DNA from: Marisediminitalea aggregata
GTDB lineage: Bacteria > Pseudomonadota > Gammaproteobacteria > Enterobacterales > Alteromonadaceae
Reading direction: 5' to 3'
NCBI RefSeq assembly: GCF_900129565.1
Contig: NZ_FQWD01000003.1
Span: 62,001-126,000 of the forward strand
Length of the DNA stretch: 64,000 bases
Positions 59,989 through 64,000 of this stretch are shown in pieces. Numbering within the stretch: the stretch's first letter is position 1; every line of letters begins with the position of its first letter. Under the pieces are notes generated by a model that saw only the letters and a list, made by a program, of their open reading frames with translations, searched no databases and was not told the origin of the DNA. The position numbers and the translations under genes were made by a program.

Positions 59989-61611
59989 ATGAAAATGGTT
60001 AAATATTATCTGGCATTGGCTGTTGTGCTGTTACTAGCCGCCTATTATATCCCGTACTGGCCTTTTGCCCTGGTGTTATTCTGGAGTGCAGCCGCCTTAT
60101 TTGCAGTAAGTGCAGCATACATTTCGGGCTATCCACAAGTGTTCCGCAAACAGGAAGATGGCCGAATCCCGGTTTACGTGCGTTGGTTGTTTATTCCCTT
60201 CCTGGTCGGTGTCCAACTCTATAACTTGTATGCACGCAAAACTGATAAAGTACCCAATATTCAACAAATAACCGATCAGCTTTACCTTGGCACTCGCTTG
60301 AAGGCAAATGACATTGAAAAACTTAAATCTCAAGGTATCGACTGCATCCTGGATGTAACAGCAGAATTTGACAGTTTGGACTGGACGTCATACCGCTACG
60401 ATGTCGCCTACCTTAACATTCCGGTACTCGACCATACTTCCCCTACAGAGGCGCAACTTACAACCGCCATTAACTGGCTGGAACAACATCAGTTAGCCGA
60501 GCGAAAAATACTGGTGCACTGTGCACTGGGCCGTGGGCGATCAGTCTTTGTCATGGCGGCCTTCCTGCTGGCGAGTAAACAAGCAAAGAGCATTGAAGAT
60601 GCTATGCAACTTATCCAGTCAGTTCGCACAACCGCACGATTAAATAAGCATCAGTTGCGTGCATTGGAGCGCATTCAACGTGGAGGCTTGCTGCAATTAA
60701 ATAAACGACTTGCACTCATAGCTAACCCCGTGGCCGGAGGCGGTAAATGGGCTACCCACCAACAGACAATTCTGTCCTATCTGAACGCCCATTTTCGAGT
60801 ACGGGTTTATCAAACCCGGGAGGACTACTCAGCCGCAGACTGTGCTAAACAAGCGGTAGAAGACAACTACAACATTCTGGTTGCCTGTGGCGGTGACGGC
60901 ACCGTAACGGAAGTCGCGGGTATCGCAGTAGAGCAAAATAAAACACTGGGTATCATACCACTGGGCACGGCGAATGCGCTTAGTCAGGTGGTCTACGGCA
61001 AACGCAGCGTACTGAACCCGATTCAAACGGCTTGTGAAATTCTGTGTGAGCAGTATGCAACCCGGGTAGACACCGCAAGCTGTAATAACAAGTTAATGCT
61101 GTTGGTGTCTGCCATAGGGTTCGAGTCTAAGATGATTGAGCACGCAGACCGTGAAGAGAAAAACGAAGGCGGACAATTCGCGTATCTGGCCGGTTTGTGG
61201 CAAGCCATCAGACAAAACGAACCATTAACCGTTACTGTTGCGTTTGACGATGCTCCCCCGGTCAAATTAAACACCCCTTCTTTGGTTGTTGCTAATGCCG
61301 CACCTAAAAGCACAGCGCTAGCCCAGGGTGGCGATGAGCCAGACATGACAGATGGCAAACTGGATGTTACCTGGCTACAGGCAGAGCAGGAAACACCTCT
61401 GTTAAGTCTGGCCGAATTAGTATTCAGTAACAAACAGCGCAAAGCGGCATCAGACAATATCTCACACAAAAAAGTCTCAAATATAACCGTGTCCCTCCCC
61501 TCCACCCAGCGTTATGTTATTGATGGAGAGGTGTATGAGGATAACCATCTGCATATTCAGACAGCCCCGGGCAGTCTTTCACTACTGGTCGATCAGAGCA
61601 AATTTGAATAG
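59989..61611 (+). CDS. dual-specificity phosphatase / diacylglycerol kinase-like fusion protein
   Basis: A 540-residue fusion. Three predicted N-terminal helices (about 5-22, 24-45 and 63-80) are followed by a dual-specificity phosphatase domain (about 88-235). Its Cys signature is VHCALGRGRS, with C178 and R184. A diacylglycerol/sphingosine kinase-like domain follows (about 240-540), with LIANPVAGGGKW and ACGGDGTVTEVAGIA near 300 and GTANAL near 325. The start at ATG 59989 has AAGGGT 6 nt upstream. I infer a membrane lipid kinase whose phosphatase half may act on phosphatidylglycerophosphate, phosphoinositide-like lipids or phosphoproteins; the substrate is not evident. Confidence 0.9.
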   Translation: MKMVKYYLALAVVLLLAAYYIPYWPFALVLFWSAAALFAVSAAYISGYPQVFRKQEDGRIPVYVRWLFIPFLVGVQLYNLYARKTDKVPNIQQITDQLYLGTRLKANDIEKLKSQGIDCILDVTAEFDSLDWTSYRYDVAYLNIPVLDHTSPTEAQLTTAINWLEQHQLAERKILVHCALGRGRSVFVMAAFLLASKQAKSIEDAMQLIQSVRTTARLNKHQLRALERIQRGGLLQLNKRLALIANPVAGGGKWATHQQTILSYLNAHFRVRVYQTREDYSAADCAKQAVEDNYNILVACGGDGTVTEVAGIAVEQNKTLGIIPLGTANALSQVVYGKRSVLNPIQTACEILCEQYATRVDTASCNNKLMLLVSAIGFESKMIEHADREEKNEGGQFAYLAGLWQAIRQNEPLTVTVAFDDAPPVKLNTPSLVVANAAPKSTALAQGGDEPDMTDGKLDVTWLQAEQETPLLSLAELVFSNKQRKAASDNISHKKVSNITVSLPSTQRYVIDGEVYEDNHLHIQTAPGSLSLLVDQSKFE

Positions 61612-61837
61612 CACGTCATTAGCGCCGGTTCAGGTGTGTAGTTTTCGCCTGAACCGGTAAAGATTTTCACAACACTCCTTACCCTCAAACTCACACAAAT
61701 AAAATTTATAAATATTAAACAACAACTTAATCGCAGGCATAGTGATTGCAACACTGTAAGTGAAGTACGTTACCTGAATAAACTTAATTCAGATTAACTG
61801 CAAAATCAGATTATTACATTACGTTAAGGAGTCACCG
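61612..61837. promoter_or_regulatory. leader region before the hemerythrin-like gene, with two inverted repeats
   Basis: A 10-bp stem CCGGTTCAGG/CCTGAACCGG (61625-61657) just after the fusion gene is a probable weak terminator without a T run. Further on, CTGAAT and ATTCAG (61774-61792) flank seven bases to give an imperfect 19-bp palindrome, a possible operator for the stress-type gene that follows. Confidence 0.5.
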
Positions 61838-62272
61838 ATGACGATTTTTGAAGCGTTAAGACAAGACCATGAAAAACAGCGTCTGTTACTAAAGATTTTA
61901 TGTGAAACACACGGTGACACACCTGCTCGCAGAGAATACTTTGATGAATTGAAACAAGCGCTTGAGGAGCATGCAACCGCAGAGGAGCGTCATTTTTATA
62001 CGCCATTGCTTCAGCATGATCGCGCCGTAGAATTGTCCAGACACGGCATTGCAGAACATCATGAGATAGACGAACTGGTAGAGAAAATTGATAACACCGA
62101 CTGGAGCTCCCCCGTTTGGCTAAGAACGCTTAAGCAGTTACGTGAAAAAGTAGAGCACCATTTAAGTGAAGAAGAGCAGGATTTCTTCCCGGTAGCCGGA
62201 AAAATACTAAGTGCTAAGCAGAAGGCGCAATTAGCACGTGAGTATCAAGACGAAATGGCAGACACTGCTTAA
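61838..62272 (+). CDS. hemerythrin-like HHE domain protein
   Basis: A 144-residue four-helix-bundle protein of the hemerythrin HHE cation-binding family. The pattern of metal ligands is visible: H11, H45 with E49, H74-H75-E76, and H107/H108 with E112, which could hold a di-iron site for oxygen, nitric oxide or iron storage. AAGGAGTCACC precedes the start. It lies 24 bp before a small membrane-protein gene with a near-identical ribosome site, suggesting co-expression. Such proteins are usually linked to oxygen or iron-stress response; function is inferred. Confidence 0.9.
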   Translation: MTIFEALRQDHEKQRLLLKILCETHGDTPARREYFDELKQALEEHATAEERHFYTPLLQHDRAVELSRHGIAEHHEIDELVEKIDNTDWSSPVWLRTLKQLREKVEHHLSEEEQDFFPVAGKILSAKQKAQLAREYQDEMADTA

Positions 62273-62296
62273 TGTCTTATTAGGTAGGGAGTCACC

Positions 62297-62485
62297 ATGA
62301 AGCAACTACACAAAGCTTTCATCGTTCTTGCGTTTGCACTGCCAATTGCAGTGCAGGCGTTTGAGTGGGTACCTGACACGGCAGTACGCCATTCACTCGG
62401 CGTACAAGCCGTTGTTCTTTGCCTGACGGGTACGGCTCTCTTGTTTGTTTTTGGCCTTTTCGTAAACCGTGCACTGAAGCGTTGA
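62297..62485 (+). CDS. small membrane protein, 62 residues
   Basis: A 62-residue protein I cannot assign to a family. It has a hydrophobic N-terminal stretch (about 7-21, possibly a signal peptide ending at VQA) and a C-terminal helix (about 38-57, VVLCLTGTALLFVFGLFV), then basic RALKR. GGGAGTCACC precedes the ATG, almost the same as in the hemerythrin-like gene before it. Its stop ends at 62485 and the convergent entericidin-like stop begins at 62486. Confidence 0.78.
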   Translation: MKQLHKAFIVLAFALPIAVQAFEWVPDTAVRHSLGVQAVVLCLTGTALLFVFGLFVNRALKR

Positions 62486-62614
62486 TTATTCGCTGTCTAC
62501 CGCATCCTGAATGGCTTTACCGGCCTTTTCAATATCTTTGCCGGCACCTTCCAGCGTGGCACAGCCAACAGACAAACATGCTATACACATAACCATTAAA
62601 ACACGCTTAAACAT
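62486..62614 (-). CDS. entericidin-like small lipoprotein
   Basis: A 42-residue lipoprotein, too short for usual ORF calling. The signal and lipobox are MFKRVLMVMCIACLSVGC, giving a mature Cys18, followed by ATLEGAGKDIEKAGKAIQDA, the amphipathic entericidin EcnA/B signature. The GC-containing AGGT ribosome site lies in the overlapping pmp3-like gene. Entericidins in E. coli are an envelope antidote/toxin pair induced in stationary phase; only one copy is here. It overlaps the pmp3-like stop by 8 bp. Confidence 0.85.
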   Translation of the reverse strand: MFKRVLMVMCIACLSVGCATLEGAGKDIEKAGKAIQDAVDSE

Positions 62615-62783
62615 CGTTACTACCTTTATTACTGATCAACACAAAAAACGCATGTATGACACCCGGCAAATATCCCAGAATAGTTAACAGAATATTGAGC
62701 CAAAAAGTCCCACACACACCAACTTTTAAATAGACACCTAACGGCGGCAGTATTAATGACGCCAACAGCTTTATAATTCCCAT
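62607..62783 (-). CDS. YqaE/Pmp3 family small membrane protein
   Basis: A 58-residue protein of the stress-related YqaE/Pmp3 family. It has two hydrophobic helices (about 3-20 and 27-50) and the family's LPPLGVYLKVGVCGTFWLN and LLTILGYLPGVIHAFFVL blocks. AGAGGGAT lies upstream of the ATG. Its TAA lies within the first codons of the entericidin-like gene (8-bp overlap), so the two are translationally coupled. In yeast and plants Pmp3 affects membrane potential and salt tolerance; a related role here is inferred. Confidence 0.9.
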   Translation of the reverse strand: MGIIKLLASLILPPLGVYLKVGVCGTFWLNILLTILGYLPGVIHAFFVLISNKGSNDV

Positions 62784-62906
62784 CAATCCCTCTGAGTCTG
62801 TTTAGCCGCGACGGAGCCGCCCCGGTTCTCTGTATGCCTGTTACCTTGATAAAACTGACACGTTTGTAGTATAGAAACAATTTTAAACGCTGTCGTTGTC
62901 CGGGGC

Positions 62907-62936
62907 ATAAAAAAAGCCACCGTAATGGTGGCTTTA
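62907..62936 (-). terminator. terminator after tRNA-Leu
   Basis: On the minus strand AAAGCCACC pairs with GGTGGCTTT, followed by TTTTATG, immediately downstream of tRNA-Leu. It ends the tpiA-secG-tRNA transcript. Confidence 0.85.
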
Positions 62937-62940
62937 AATT

Positions 62941-63025
62941 TGGTGCGGAAAGCGGGACTTGAACCCGCACGGCCGAAGCCACCACCCCCTCAAGATGGCG
63001 TGTCTACCAATTCCACCACTTCCGC
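62941..63025 (-). tRNA. tRNA-Leu (anticodon GAG)
   Basis: An 85-nt class II tRNA with an encoded CCA end. The acceptor stem is GCGGAAG with CTTTCCGC opposite; the D loop has AATTGGTAGAC. The anticodon arm is CCATC-TTGAGGG-GGTGG, giving anticodon GAG (reads CUC and CUU). A long variable arm and the T arm GCGGG-TTCAAGT-CCCGC complete it. It sits 10 bp after secG, as leuU follows secG in E. coli. Confidence 0.96.
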
Positions 63026-63035
63026 AAAAAACATT

Positions 63036-63392
63036 TTAGTTAGGTACGTCTGAGTTATCGTCCTGTGCAGGTGTTACCGGCACATCAGAATCAGCTGGCT
63101 GAACCTGTTCAACTGCCGCAGGCACTTCCAGATTCTCCCACTCGTCAGTCACGCTTTCGCGTTGAGAGGTCAGCGCCCCTAAAAACAAACTGATAGCGAA
63201 AAACAACGTCGCCAGAATACCCGTTGTGCGAGTCATAAAGTTACCTGAACCCGATGAACCGAAAACGGTATTTGCACCGCCGGCACCAAATGACGCGCCC
63301 ATGTCAGCACCTTTACCCTGTTGAATTAATACAAACCCAATTAATAGGAGTGCAACAACAAGGTATGCAACTAACAATACTTGATAAAACAT
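63036..63392 (-). CDS. secG: preprotein translocase subunit SecG
   Basis: Small subunit of the SecYEG channel that assists protein export. It is 118 residues. There are two predicted helices (about 3-22 and 53-73); between them the conserved LIQQGKGADMGASFGAG and NTVFGSSGSGNFMTR. The C-terminal tail is acidic and variable. It lies 11 bp after tpiA and 10 bp before tRNA-Leu, the common secG context. Confidence 0.96.
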   Translation of the reverse strand: MFYQVLLVAYLVVALLLIGFVLIQQGKGADMGASFGAGGANTVFGSSGSGNFMTRTTGILATLFFAISLFLGALTSQRESVTDEWENLEVPAAVEQVQPADSDVPVTPAQDDNSDVPN

Positions 63393-63403
63393 GCTTTATC
63401 CTC

Positions 63404-64000
63404 TTAACCTGCCGCCTGGCAAATCTTTCTAAAATCGTCAACTTTCAGACTCGCGCCACCAATCAGGCCGCCATCGATATCTGGTTGTGCAAACAGCTCA
63501 GCAGCATTATCTGCCTTAACACTGCCGCCATATAATAACTGTAAGCCACTGGCTACATCAGCGTCAAACTTCGCTAAATGAGCACGTATAAAAGCGTGTG
63601 CTTCCTGAGCTTGTTGTGGTGAGGCAGTTACGCCTGTACCGATGGCCCAGATAGGCTCGTAAGCAATGACTGCCTTAGCCAATTGCTGTGCTGATAGCGT
63701 CGCAGTTAGTGCATCTAATTGCGCGGCCAGGAAGTCTTCTAACTCACCGGCTTCTCTTGTTGCAAGGCTCTCACCAACGCAAACAATAGGCACAAGGTCA
63801 TTTTCGATAGCCTTAAGCGCTTTCTTCGCAACTAACTCATTACTTTCACCGTGGTCTTCACGGCGTTCTGAGTGACCGACAATCACATACTGGCAACCGA
63901 ATTCTTTCAGCATATCTGCCGAAATATCGCCCGTGTGCGCGCCGTTATCCAATTCGCTTAACGTCTGACCACCCAGTGCAAAACCGGCGTTTTCAAACGC
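63404..64000 (-). CDS. tpiA: triosephosphate isomerase (5' end beyond window)
   Basis: Interconverts dihydroxyacetone phosphate and glyceraldehyde-3-phosphate in glycolysis. About 199 codons are visible. The frame is open through position 64000, so the start lies outside. Catalytic His is in VIVGHSERRE and catalytic Glu in AYEPIWAIGTGVTA; the phosphate loop residues LYGGSVKADNA and GGLIGGASL follow. It precedes secG by 11 bp, as in many Gammaproteobacteria where glmM or other genes lie further upstream. Confidence 0.96.
   Translation of the reverse strand, partial: AFENAGFALGGQTLSELDNGAHTGDISADMLKEFGCQYVIVGHSERREDHGESNELVAKKALKAIENDLVPIVCVGESLATREAGELEDFLAAQLDALTATLSAQQLAKAVIAYEPIWAIGTGVTASPQQAQEAHAFIRAHLAKFDADVASGLQLLYGGSVKADNAAELFAQPDIDGGLIGGASLKVDDFRKICQAAG

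Noticed and set aside
62629..62985. Minus-strand open frame of 118 codons spanning the terminator after tRNA-Leu
   Set aside because: It is in another frame from the Pmp3-like gene, crosses a terminator and the tRNA end, and has no ribosome site or homology.

Overview
The window reads as chromosome of a marine gammaproteobacterium of the Alteromonadales (Alteromonas-like). The basis is protein content and gene order: sdhCDAB and sucABCD next to gltA, a two-lipoyl-domain SucB, SMC rather than MukB beside zipA-ligA, comEC-msbA-lpxK-ycaR-kdsB, and a TonB-dependent receptor coupled to a lipoprotein pullulanase. Almost all of it is protein-coding and core-like. I see no phage, IS element, CRISPR array or rRNA.

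Layout. 1-6.4 kb: a starch/maltodextrin pair, a pullulanase lipoprotein cut by the left edge whose start overlaps the end of a TonB-dependent receptor, with palindromes in the shared promoter. 6.5-18.1 kb: TCA-cycle block, sdhCDAB then sucABCD on the minus strand, divergent from gltA. 18.4-22 kb: a DUF3429 membrane protein and a two-gene GDP-mannose route (manC-manB). 22-27.5 kb: pirin and glutathionyl-hydroquinone reductase, L-2-hydroxyglutarate oxidase, tcdA and small uncharacterised genes. 27.5-36.4 kb: rimO, an SDR, then the lipid A/Kdo export cluster kdsB-ycaR-lpxK-msbA with comEC, and a divergent DUF2062 gene. 36.7 kb: a secreted protein with a PEP-CTERM-like tail. 37.7-45.5 kb: ligA-zipA-smc and cysZ. 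45.5-52.5 kb: nlpI with a predicted periplasmic zinc protease, cdd, a lipoprotein serine hydrolase, a DUF1244 gene and pnp. 52.8-62.8 kb: HNH nuclease, MscS-type channel, a putP-proB-proA operon, DUF2878, a phosphatase/lipid-kinase fusion, a hemerythrin-like protein and three very small envelope genes (two too short for routine ORF calling). 62.9-64 kb: tRNA-Leu(GAG), secG and a partial tpiA.

How the genes fit together. The TCA block supplies citrate synthase, succinate dehydrogenase, 2-oxoglutarate dehydrogenase E1/E2 and succinyl-CoA synthetase; E3 (lpd) is not here. LhgO feeds 2-oxoglutarate back to that node. ManC (with C-terminal cupin) and ManB together cover fructose-6-P to GDP-mannose. 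PutP with ProB/ProA couples proline import to proline synthesis, as expected of a salt-adapted cell.

The points most worth a second look are: the nlpI-zinc protease operon; the loss of the usual nusA-infB-rpsO block between tRNA-Leu and pnp, replaced by about 10 kb of other genes; the tyrosine-phosphatase/diacylglycerol-kinase fusion; the PEP-CTERM-like protein; and the overlapping Pmp3/entericidin-like micro-operon. None is proven to be a new system; each is an inference from sequence and context.
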